Origin: Fistulifera solaris
Taxonomy: Eukaryota; Bacillariophyta; Bacillariophyceae; Naviculales; Stauroneidaceae
DNA: 64,000 nt
Assembly (NCBI GenBank): GCA_030295235.1
Contig: AP026126.1
Span: 1,798,001 to 1,862,000, forward strand
Direction of reading: 5' to 3'
Positions 1 through 9,799 of the stretch are shown piece after piece. Position 1 is the first letter of the stretch; every line of letters starts with the position of its first letter. Below the pieces are notes generated by a model, which was given only the letters and a program-made list of their open reading frames with translations, was not told the DNA's origin and did not search any database. Made by a program: the position numbers and the translations under genes.

Positions 1-362
1 CGCAATGTTAGGAAATATTGATCAGCGCCCAGAGGCCGGCAGGCGCCGGACTCGGGTAAACAGTACAGTTACGGAAGAGTCCACGATTTCCAGTTAAATC
101 ACATTAAGAAATTCCCTAGAGTACTTAAAGTCGTGAATTTTCAAAGTAGAAAAATATGCTTAATTAGGATAAAACCAATTGCACGTTGGAGTACCGCCTG
201 CGATTTCATCATGATAGTAAAATCTCGCTCTTACAGTCACATAACGCCAACACGGCTTTTGAGCGAGCACTTGGATCACAAACCTCCACCTTTCGTACCC
301 GTCCATTCAGAGCTTGGGAAACTTCTGTACAAACAATAAACCAAGCTTTGAAGTGATTAACC
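1..362. other. intergenic/upstream sequence
   Basis: No supported gene. Short open frames on both strands here show no recognisable domain or biased composition. It probably holds the promoter and 5' UTR of the gene that starts at 363. Confidence 0.4.
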
Positions 363-1287
363 ATGGAAGAATTTGCAGCAATACGATCACCCATGTCGGA
401 AAAACTGAGTCCGAGTTCTCGGTTCGAGCCAGCGCAAACGATGAGTGACGATGACAAGAGCATCGTGGACAAAGTTCAACAACAGCATACTTTACCAACA
501 CTGTTCCGAGGGAGTGACGAAGAGAACCAAGCAGATGAGTTGACTGTTGTATCTAAGCTTGAGAGCGGTCGCACTCTACCGTATCAATGGGATGATCATC
601 TCGATCCTTTCGTTTCGGACCCAAGCGCCCTCAACAATTTTTTTTGCAGTGTCGGCAGAAAAGTCCACTAAAGACGAAATATCACCTCTTCAAGAAAAGC
701 GAGCAACACCTTTGAATTATACAGCGTCCTCGTCTTCTGTCAGGTCCGCTAAACAGATGTTGCGTTCAAGGAAGGATCAACGAAATTCGCAAAGTAGTAC
801 TCGCTCGGTTTTATCCAAAACCACGCGTGATCTCATCTTCAATGAAAGCACAGACTCATCAGACAATGATAATGACGGCCCTCTTGCAAAGGTTCCTTCG
901 ATGGAAGAAGTGCTTCCCCCACGTATTGCGTTTATTCATTCGCTACGTGAGAGTCTTGACGATCATGATGATCGACACAGCGTGAAGTCTTTTAAGATCA
1001 AAAAGACGCAAAGCAAACAAAGCCAAAAAGTGACAAAAAACTCTTCAAACATGAGCTACGCATTGGTCACTTCAGCAAGTAGATGGAGCAAGGTCCCCAA
1101 AGTAGACGACCAGGAGAAATTACCAATGCAACGTTCAGCAGGAAAGAATGAGATGGTTCGTCAGAATCCTTTTTCGATTTCAAACCCCTTTGCGAATAGT
1201 TGCTTGCCTTCTCAGATTACAAAAGATATTAAAGAGGAGAAAAGGGACGTTCTAACGATCCAGCCACCCAATAAACTCTCTTTTTAA
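363..1287 (+). CDS. hypothetical Ser/Lys-rich protein (one frame change)
   Basis: I do not recognise this protein. It would be about 308 residues, hydrophilic, rich in Ser, Asp and Lys, with no membrane segment, so probably intrinsically disordered. The ATG at 363 is the first in its frame. The frame runs to a stop at 671, but the coding look continues in the next frame to 1287. The change falls in a run of eight T at 638-645. Reading seven T gives a smooth join, ALNNFF followed by AVSAEK. A small intron ending at TTTGCAG (649) is the alternative, for example from the GT at 568. A similarly unplaced acidic gene follows on the same strand after 110 bases. Confidence 0.5.
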
Positions 1288-1397
1288 CTGAACTATTTCA
1301 GTGCGGAAACAAATACGACGACGACGTTATAAGTCCCCGAAATACTCAGATAATTCTCGACGTTTTTGATAAAACACTGTGCGGAATTCCAGCAAAG

Positions 1398-2036
1398 ATG
1401 GCGAACATCAGCTTGGATGATCTTCTCGATGAAGAAGGGGAAGACGATCTGGACATGAAAAGGCCAAAATCAAGGAAAACCAGGCCACCATCGGAGAGCA
1501 AATTTAGTAACCCATCTTCAAGCGCTAACGTGGATCAATCTAGCCACCTCTATGGGTTATTGAAAGAGCACATGAACAGTAGCCCCGACGAATCGAAAAG
1601 CCATACTGTGGGACGCTCTGTCGACAATGATCCTGAAGTACAGCGTGAGCTACAACGGTTGTGTAAACTATTGGAAGCCAAGCTGGATGGACACGGGCCA
1701 GAGCCTGCCTATGAATCTGATTTCGACGATGCCTACTATGAGAGTGAAAGTGAAAGTGATTTTGACGATGATGAGGATGAAAAGCTCTTTCAAAATTGGA
1801 TGCGATCAGGCCCTATTATGGAGCTTTTTGGCATAGGTTGTCACGACAAAAATGGTGCTATGCGTGAGATTACTAACGATGATCGTATCATGTCTGGTCG
1901 CTCATATCACAGCAATGATAGACTTTATCCCGGAGAGGAGGATGAATACTATGACGAGTTTGACGAGGAGTACTACAGTGATGCTGAAAGCACGGAAAGC
2001 AATCTCACAATCGTAGCAGCAAATGATTACAAATAA
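1398..2036 (+). CDS. hypothetical acidic protein
   Basis: Intact frame of 212 residues from an ATG at 1398. I do not recognise the family. It is strongly acidic: SESESDFDDDEDE near residues 115-127 and a Tyr/Glu/Asp stretch (EEDEYYDEFDEEYY) near 180-193. A short central block (residues 75-100, EVQRELQRLCKLLEAKL) looks helical. There is no signal peptide or membrane segment. Composition suggests a nuclear or chaperone-like acidic protein, but this is inference only. It converges on the gamma-tubulin gene, whose stop lies about 90 bases downstream on the other strand. Confidence 0.6.
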   Translation: MANISLDDLLDEEGEDDLDMKRPKSRKTRPPSESKFSNPSSSANVDQSSHLYGLLKEHMNSSPDESKSHTVGRSVDNDPEVQRELQRLCKLLEAKLDGHGPEPAYESDFDDAYYESESESDFDDDEDEKLFQNWMRSGPIMELFGIGCHDKNGAMREITNDDRIMSGRSYHSNDRLYPGEEDEYYDEFDEEYYSDAESTESNLTIVAANDYK

Positions 2037-2124
2037 CGATAGGTTGATTATTGTGAGCAATCCGGTTTCAGCAGAAAGAATATTGATACTCTGTTTTATA
2101 TGACGTATTTCTCTAGCTTTCTCA

Positions 2125-3541
2125 TTAGTCCAAACAGCCAAAGTCTACGTAGTTTGGTCGCTCACAGGCAATGTATTCATCCACTAGATTCTGGACCGTT
2201 TCTCGTGCATGATCGAACTCGTCCAGCGAATCAGCAAACATGGGTTCTCTTCGATAATTGTCCAAGAAAGCGTTCCTGCTTCTGATCCTATCGTATTGCT
2301 TTAGTAATCGGTCAAAGAGCTCCGCCATTCCTGTGTGATTGGCGAGCATGAAACCAGAGACTTTGTGTTTGGTTTCCACAAACGGCGACTTTCGCGCCAT
2401 GGCAACTTGGATCGACGCGGGTCCCCAAGGAATGAAATTGAGAGCATTGCGCTCTCGTATTCGTTGCAAGGCTTTGTGAACCTGAGTAGGATCGATTTCG
2501 TTACCTTGGATGATGTTGAGAATGGAGATATAGCATCCCGACCTCGTATTGGCCGAAACCATGACATTTTTCGGTTGCGTCAAGCGCCTCATGACGTCTA
2601 GCACGGTAGTCTTTCGAACGCCGGCAATGACTTCGGTTTCCTCGTCCATCAAATTAAGTGGAGTATATCCCGTCATGAGAAAGTGACAGCGGGGTGTGGG
2701 AATCAATGAGGCGAGTAGACCAATGAGGTCATTGTTCATGTAGCCTGGATACCGCAACGTTGTTGTACTCGCCGCCATGATGGTAGCGACCAGACTATTC
2801 AAATGATCGACAGATGGATTATCAATGCGCAAACGCTCCATAGCAATCCGATTCAAAGCCGAGTTATCCAAGACCACCACCGCATCCGCATTGAGTGTCA
2901 ATCGCTTCATCGTTAAAATGGAGTTGTAAGGTTGCACTACCACGTCCGACTGATCCGCCCAACTGGGGAAAACTGAATACGTCTGAATCAATTTCTTGGG
3001 AAAATGATCGTTCAAGGCCTCCAAAAGATACGAACCCATCCCACTTCCTGTCCCTCCCGCAATACTGTGGCACAAGACAAATCCTTCCAAGGAATCCGAA
3101 TTATCGCTCTCTCTATCAATCATATCCAATACCTGTTCATGGTGTTCTTCTCCTTGTCGAAAACCGCTAGCCCAGTTGTTTCCCGCACCGCCCCCTTCTT
3201 GTGCAATAAACAGATTTTCGGGATTGAAGAGTTTCTGATTCGCGTGCGCCAATTTGTTGACAACGCGCGGTTCTAAATCAATCAACAGTGCTCTCGGTAT
3301 GTATCGATCATCGTCGGATTGATAAAAGAAGACGTCTTTTCGATCTTCTACGGCGGGTTGATTTTGCTGTTGCCAGAAAGAAGGTGAAGAAGAAGAAGAA
3401 GCCGAAGGAGTCCCCACGGGTTTTTTCTTTCAGCGTCCCGTCCGCGCAAATGCCGTGTTCGAGCGTCAGTTGCTTCCAAAATTCTCCTCCAATCTGATTG
3501 CCACATTGACCAACTTGTAATGTAATGATTTCGCGCGGCAT
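2125..3541 (-). CDS. TUBG: gamma-tubulin (one frame change)
   Basis: Gamma-tubulin nucleates microtubules in the gamma-tubulin ring complex at spindle poles. The N terminus reads [18 protein letters not shown], a signature of the family. Next come [18 protein letters not shown] and the nucleotide-binding loop GGTGSGMGS. The length, about 471 residues, fits the family. The first ~45 residues are in a different frame from the rest. The change falls in six consecutive T of the plus strand (3421-3426). Reading five gives [11 protein letters not shown] and joins directly to the conserved core. The short Ser-rich insert before RKDVFF is therefore probably real and lineage-specific. A single-base assembly error is more likely than a dead gene, because the rest is fully conserved. 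Confidence 0.93.
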
Positions 3542-4088
3542 TTTCGCTACGTTACCGCTAGTTGAGGGATAAATTTGAATAATGTGTTTCTATTGCTCTC
3601 GATCTCTTTTATTATAGTCCTTGTTGTCTGTCATTCCTTTTACCAGTAGTATTGGTCGGATCTCTGATCTCTGACTGATATCTCGCGTCTCGCATCTCGC
3701 CCGCTTCTTGACAGGTTGTTAACAATAAAACACGATGCTATCATACTGGTACCTGAACACAATTTAAGAGATACTCCAAAATTTCAAATTGTGTTTTTTA
3801 ATTACTACGTAAAAGTTGCCGCGCACTTAATTAAAGTCATTTGAATTACAGTGCGTCATCAGAACTGTGTCTAAAAGCTACAGACACGTTTTTACCGGTA
3901 CGGTACTCATGTGTACTTCATAGGAACTGTATCAGAACTTGTACCTGGGCCTTGGATGTCGCGTTGCACGAAAAACCCTCACGCAAAACGCGAGGAACAC
4001 ACGAAGCACCAACCTCGTTGATCTCATTTCTTACCCGAAGCACGAGCTCCTCGTTCTTCTATTTCATCATTAGAAAGAAAATCCTTCC
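3542..4088. other. intergenic region between divergent genes
   Basis: This lies between gamma-tubulin (minus) and the importin-alpha-like gene (plus), so it must carry both promoters. It contains one copy of a repeat shared with 8190-8366 and a GTAC-rich word near 3893-3905. I see no gene in it. Confidence 0.6.
3697..3910 (+). repeat. promoter-like repeat, copy 1
   Basis: Shares ordered blocks with 8190-8366: GTTAACAATAAAACACG, AAATTTCAAA, TTACAGTGCGTCAT and GTGTCTAAA, with diverged DNA and small indels between. Both copies lie 200-400 bases upstream of a plus-strand start codon, at 4089 here and 8600 for the other copy. This suggests a duplicated upstream region or an old dispersed element. 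Confidence 0.7.
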
Positions 4089-5870
4089 ATGTCTGATCGA
4101 TTGTTGTCCATACTCATGCGCCTTCTGGCGCGTGATGATGACAGTCTTCGTGACGACGCCGTCTCGGTTCTTGGTGAGATCGCCGACGACTCCATTGCCG
4201 GTCGCGATTCGGTCTTACGGGCGGGTGCCATGCAAGCACTACTCTCACAGTTCAATTACGACTCTACGGTGAGGATGATGCGCAAGGCAACCCTGACTTT
4301 GTCTAGATTCTGCCGTGGGGTGCCCCGCCCGGACTTTGAATTGGTTCGACTTGCAGTGCCAACGTTGGCGGAACTACTGCATTATCCGGACGAAGAAGTC
4401 GTGACGGATGCTTGCTGGGCGATCAACTACATATCGGACAGTCCCGAGGAGTATAAGCAAGCAGTTATTGATGCCGGAATCATTCCCCACCTGCTTGCCC
4501 AACTACGTCGCGACATGTAAGTATTTTCTGGTCGCGCAAGTTCACAATGGTCACCTGTTGCTGTTCTTATCTCACTTTTGCCCCTCTTTAGCAAAGATAT
4601 CCAGACCCCGGCACTTATGGCTATTGGAAGCATTGCTAGCGGTAACCCTTCACAAACACAGTGTGTTATTGACAATGATGCACTCCCTTGTTTATTGGAC
4701 CTTCTCTCAAGTTCGCACGTTGGTATCCGCAAGTACGCATGCTGGGCTATCTCGAACGTCACAGCGGGGAGTGCGGAGCAAATTCAAGCTGTCATCAATT
4801 GCAATATTATCCTCCCTCTGGTACAGCTTCTCAGCAATTTTCGTGTACGAAGACAAGCTGCTTATGCCATCTACAACGCTACTTCTGGAGGCAGTCGGGT
4901 ACAGATCTTGCATCTTGTTGAGCAAGGCTGCATTCGTCCCCTGTGTGATCTATTGACGGTCTTAGACGTAGAGACTGTGACAATTGTCCTCAAGACGTTG
5001 CAAAAACTATTGATGATTGATGATGAACTCTCTCGTCGATTCATTGTCATGCTTATTGAAGGCGCGCGAGGGCATCATAAGATCAAGCAGCTCCGAGAGC
5101 GTCAAATCCACAATATAAACAAAAAAGTCTTTGATATACTCCAAATAATGTATTGCGGAGGAGGAGAACAGGAAGAAGAAATAGAGGTTATCAATGTCGA
5201 TAGTTCATTACATGTACTACGACAAGCTGAGGGACGGGACAACGTTGTCACCCCCACGGACACGATAGAAGCTGTTTCAGGTCCGCTTGCGCTTGTACCC
5301 GATGCTGCAATTTCGGCTAATGTAGATGTGCAAGATTCTTCGGAGAACTTTTTTATGGAAGATTTAAAGTTGGAAGACACGGAGAATATAATACCCGAAG
5401 TTCAAGAAGAGACATTTGAAGGTACGGAAAGTTCGCTTTTTGAGCCCCCCGCGCCAGCTGGGGCTTCGGAGGTGTCCCTAGGTGGGCTTGCAGGACCATC
5501 GATCCCCGTTTTCACTGGCAAAGTCAACTTGTGGACGACGGCCGCAACCGCTTACGTTCGCGACCCAACTAATCCAGACAGAAAAGTGCGAGTCGGATGC
5601 CCGTTGTGTCCGGACTCTACTTACATTAGCTTAGATTTGTACCGTGATTCCTTCAACGAAAACTACGACCCAGATGGAGATGGTAGACTTGTGCAGCAAA
5701 ATGGGATGTACTCACATCGTTTGGATCTCGGCATACCCCTTCGTGCAAATACTTGGGTTTCTGCTGCTGATGTTCAACAAATAAAGAAAAACCTTTGGCG
5801 ACATGTAAATAAATTTGAACAGAAGCATCCTAAATGCGTCAAACCACAAGCATTCTTCTACAATGGATAG
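4089..5870 (+). CDS. importin-alpha-like armadillo protein with novel C-terminal domain
   Basis: Two exons, 4089-4516 and 4592-5870, with a 75-base GTAAGT...TTTAG intron, give 568 residues. Armadillo repeats fill residues ~1-350 and carry importin-alpha marks: ACWAINYISDS, ACWAISNVTAG and AAYAIYNATSGG, where the W and N positions line the NLS groove. Importin-alpha carries NLS cargo into the nucleus with importin-beta. Two things are odd. There is no basic importin-beta-binding region or first repeat; an in-frame TAG at 4071-4073 blocks a simple extension, so an unseen upstream exon is possible. After an acidic linker (~360-450), residues ~465-568 form a Cys-containing region (VGCPLCPDS, ending CVKPQAFFYNG) that I do not know from any importin. 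It may be an importin-alpha paralogue with a new role. Confidence 0.85.
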
Positions 5871-7163
5871 GGACCTCATTGGATTGTTGCTTGTCAAAAA
5901 CTCGAATCAGAAAACGACCCAATGGCCCTCCACAAAAATGGATAGCATAAACATGTCATTTATTCAGATAATCCCAACTTAGACTTCGTATTGACTTAAT
6001 TGCATCTTCCAATCCAACATCCATGGCGAGGATCACTTGCCGCACCCCAGCGATACGTGGTGGTTGCTTATTGTGTGGATCGCCTATTATGACAATACTT
6101 CTTGCCGAGAACTTTCAAACATTAAACGAGAAAACGCAATAGAACAACAACCCTTTGACCAATATACAATTTGAAGTTACCCCTGCGTAAGTCTTTAGTA
6201 TAATGTTTGATCTAGGAACGTTCCAGAAAGTTAGCAAAATGAAGTGCATTTGATGTAATGAAGTTTGACGGACTCGAAACTTAACCAGTAATTTCTCGAG
6301 CCGAAAATCATTACCGGTGACTCCTCTTTGCCATAAATCCGGTTTGGACCTTTCCACGCTTAGCCAACAACGCCTTTAGGCGTTACTTGGCGTGTGATTG
6401 TTGTGTGAACCACGGCTTGCGACCATTCATCTAGCCGAGACGTTTAGACAAGGATGCCGAAAGACGTAACAAAACAGAGAGCGCATTAGATCGACCATTT
6501 TGCTCAACCAATTCCAAATTTGAAACGATCTATGAACAGCTTGTTGGTGAGTTCAAAGCGTAAGAGAGAATGAAGTGAAGGACAACTTATTCGACGATCA
6601 CGACGTAACGGTTTTTGTTCGCGACAGCTTGCCACAGCGTCCTGATGCTCCGTTCTCGCGATGAATCTGGTTTGGACCTTTTCAAGCACACCCGATGATG
6701 TCTTTTAGCGATACTTGGGCGTAGGCTGTTGTGCAGACAGCGGCTTTATGGCAGTGCATACCGCCGAGATCTCGAAAGAGTTGTCGTACAACAAAACCGA
6801 AAGAGAATTAGCATTAGCACAGCGATCTTTTGACAGATCCTTGATCTGGAAGGATTCCTGCACAGTTCCTTAGTTCTATTATCGATCGAAGTTCAAAGGG
6901 TCACCGGAGAATATTCGAAATTGAGTACAAAATATGTGACGATCAGGACACTTACAATCAGTTGCTAGCGACAACTTGCAATTGCATGGGGAAGAGCGAC
7001 AAAAAGCCTTTCGGCGGACGAAAGCAACAACGAAACTTCTTTTCGACTCCGTACGACCCAAAACAATGACACCAGCAATTTGATTCCATCTGAAATTATG
7101 TAGTCATATGTCGTCCAAATTTTCGATCTTTCAAGCGGTGATGCACAAGAACTTACGTCTGGA
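5871..7163. other. gene-poor region with old duplicated segments
   Basis: No convincing gene. It holds two diverged copies of a ~150-base segment (see the repeat entry at 6330-6850). Minus-strand frames over the two copies look faintly alike, so this may be a decayed duplicated coding segment. Confidence 0.45.
6330..6850. repeat. two diverged direct repeats, ~328-bp spacing
   Basis: Copy A begins near 6335 and copy B near 6660. Shared words in the same order are GGTTTGGACCTTT (6341 and 6669), TTTAGGCGTTACTTGG versus TTTAGCGATACTTGG, TTGTTGTG, CGGCTT, GCCGAGA, and ACAAAAC...GAGAG. Similarity is well below identity, so the duplication is old. Confidence 0.5.
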
Positions 7164-8107
7164 ATGTTCAAGAGAGCAATTGACATGGATCCGACTATGT
7201 GTGTTATTGATTCAGCACAGCCAAATGGGACTGGTGTCTACCGAAGCAATTTCAAAAAATTTTGTGAAACGTCTCGTTCTCATTACGATTTCATAAGTTC
7301 CGACACTAAGTCAGCTCCTCCTAACAACAAGTCGTCAGATGATTCAGGAAGCGGAACTATCAGCACAAACGATCACCTCCATCGAAATTTCCTGGTCCTG
7401 CGACAGCACCTACTTTAAAGAAACCCGGGACCGGTTGTGTTTTTGAGATACGAGAAAAACAAAAACAAAGCAATACAAGAGACACCAGAGGAGCCGAGGG
7501 AGGAGCGTTAAGTCACGGAAGCGGAGAAACAAAAAGCCAAGTATGCGGCCAAGATAATGTATGCAGAGGCTTGGAAAGATGGTGATCCTTACGAAGTCTT
7601 GAACATTCCGATGGATCGCTTGACTTTGAAAGCGCTGATAGAAATGGCTGAAAGCAGCAAGAAGTGTGAATATGAATCGTGGCAAGAGGAAGCGAACAAT
7701 TTCGAATATGTTGAAGATGACGACAACGACGGCGACGGCGAAATGGTGTCGTCTGATATTTCTTTGAGGAAGAGACAGATCCTGTGATTGGTGAAACTAT
7801 TGACGATAAGGAGAGTAACGAAAATGGGACAGCCAGCACATCAAATACAAAGCGATCATACAATTACCAAGTCAAGACGGTAGAAGTGCCCAATTCACAT
7901 GTCGTCGTCCCCAAAAATCAGATCACGAGAATTTCAAACGAGGCCCGAGCGTGGAGAAAACTGCTTGCTTGAATGGAAAAAGCGGGAAAATATGAACCGG
8001 CTAAACTCGCGAAGCGATTATATGCAGCAGCGCTCATTCAAGCCCCTCGTCTCTCAATTAATGTTGCCGAGAGCAAATTTTTCCCATGGTTATTGCCGGA
8101 TTTTTGA
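7164..8107 (+). pseudogene. decayed or multi-part unknown reading frame
   Basis: I do not recognise it. Coding-like sequence runs through several frames. A 7164-7418 frame includes YRSNFKKFCETSRSHYDF. A 7557-7787 frame starts MYAEAWKDGDPYEVLN and turns acidic (VEDDDNDGDGE). A 7784-7972 frame follows. In the same frame a further stretch, 7973-8107 (MEKAGKYEPAKLAKRLYAAA), follows a TGA stop. The 7557 and 7784 frames join well if one base is missing near 7770. There is also an in-frame TAA near 7508. A decaying host gene fits best; an active gene with several assembly errors is possible. Confidence 0.35.
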
Positions 8108-8189
8108 CGGACTTGGGACTCAGCTACGACTCTGAGTCACTAGCTAGCGGGCAGCACGTTCGTCCTTGTTATCATGTCATTCGTTTCGG

Positions 8190-8366
8190 ATCTCGTCCGC
8201 TCCTCGTTTGGTTAACAATAAAACACGCTGCATTCGTATTGGTACGTAGCTACAGTTTACCTCAGAGCTCGAAATTTCAAACAGCCTCGGACATTATGGT
8301 CATCTGGTTTACAGTGCGTCATTACAAGTGTGTCTAAACCCCACTACAACGTTTGACCCGGTACTC
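8190..8366 (+). repeat. promoter-like repeat, copy 2
   Basis: Second copy of the element at 3697-3910, in the same orientation. It lies 230-410 bases upstream of the TLC-domain gene start at 8600 and shares GTTAACAATAAAACACG, GAAATTTCAAA, TTTACAGTGCGTCATTA and GTGTCTAAA. It also marks the right edge of the gene-poor region. Confidence 0.7.
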
Positions 8367-8599
8367 CAATTTACTTTTTTACTGGAGAGTCGTGGAACGC
8401 AACGACACACCCAAAAAAATGCCACGGACACGGATTTCCAACTTCCAACACGGACGAGAGACTCCTCGTCGTCCTCGCCTTTTCGCCTCTTGCTCGTCGT
8501 TGATTATTCACCTCATTTCGTCGGTCCTTCAAACAAAGAGCGAAAGGTTCCCTTATCACGTGTTTTCTCCATCAACTCATTATAATATAGTAAACAAGC

Positions 8600-9637
8600 A
8601 TGGCAAAGACATCACCACGACAACGTTTATCGCCTACAACACGGACTCTGGTGAACGGCGAGAACGACCACCGACCCCTCATCACGAAGACAGATGCGAA
8701 GGAACGAATGGAGGATTCCGAAATAGAAGCCGAAATCGCGCGAACGAATCATGATTACTTTAATCTGGTCGCATTAGTAAGTTAAGATTTGTCAAATCTA
8801 CAACGAAAATGGAGAAACAACTGGGCGGTTTGTCCTAAATTGTGTTGTTACCTTTCCAGGTACCGGTCGTCTTGACTTTGCTTCCGAACTGGGATCTTCC
8901 CAAATTATTTTCTTTCTCGGCATATCCAGCTAGTTGTTATACAGGAGAATATTTCTTTCTTAATTGGACGGTACGTTTACTAATTGCGCGGACCCGAGCT
9001 CAAGAGTTACATGTGTTGATATTTCCTCATTGTCATTTCCGATTTTCTATTTCGCAGGTAACCGCTCTTTACTTCATTATCGATCTACTTTGGGTTATGA
9101 AAGTTCCAACTTGTGTCAAAAGTCCCGATGTCATTATAAAGGTACGCGTCACAGATGTTATTTCTCAACTCGATAATTCGATCAAATTAAACTAACCAAC
9201 GTTCGCTCGATTCAAAAAAGCATCACAAAATTAGTCTCGTATATCTACTAGCACCCATTTTCTTTCCGCAATATGCCTGGTTCATGGGAGCCGTTCTATC
9301 CGTCGAAATTAATACATGGTTTCTCATTTTACGTCGGGTCATCTACAAGAATAAAGTACACCCCCTTCTGGCCGAAACGGTTTCCTTTTGCTTTTATATC
9401 ACATGGATCGCGATTCGCTGCATTGTCTATCCGTTCATTCTCTTGGATTTTCTCCGTCTATATGTTGCTAAAGTACAAGAAACAGAAACATTGTTCCATT
9501 GGCCTATGTTGGCGATTCCCGTTCACGCCATGCTGTGTATTCTCAATCTCAAGTGGACGTACGATTTGTTTGCGCCCATTGTCCAACGGTGGGTTAGCTG
9601 TGATGCAGAAACACCCACCATTGCCACGGGGTTGTAA
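8600..9637 (+). CDS. TLC-domain multi-pass membrane protein
   Basis: Four exons: 8600-8776, 8860-8970, 9058-9141 and 9221-9637, all with GT-AG introns of 79-87 bases and a continuous frame of 262 residues. The ATG at 8600 begins a polar N-terminal tail (~60 residues), followed by five or more hydrophobic helices. The stretch GAVLSVEINTWFLILRRV followed by two long helices resembles the TLC (TRAM-LAG1-CLN8) fold of the TLCD4/TMEM56 group, where E, N/S and R near this point are conserved. Such proteins act in ER or plasma-membrane lipid handling, and some relatives are ceramide synthases. This one lacks the His-pair Lag1 motif as far as I can see, so a ceramide synthase role is not supported. 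Confidence 0.75.
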
Positions 9638-9799
9638 TGAGTATTATTAATAGTAGTAGTATTGTGAATCGTCAACTGAAACAAAAATTGTGCGCAAGTG
9701 AAATTTAGAATTCTATTGCTACATGTTTATCGACAAATGGGGGTAATCATTGACTGTTTTGGTGCTGCTCTTTCTTCTGCGCCTGTTTCGCTCCGTCTT

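Noticed and set aside
5871-8200. Remnant of a transposon or virus-like element
   Set aside because: No terminal repeats, polymerase, integrase or capsid-like motifs were seen; only worn local duplications.
8838-9195. Separate small genes between 8842 and 9195
   Set aside because: These frames are read-throughs of introns in the four-exon TLC gene.
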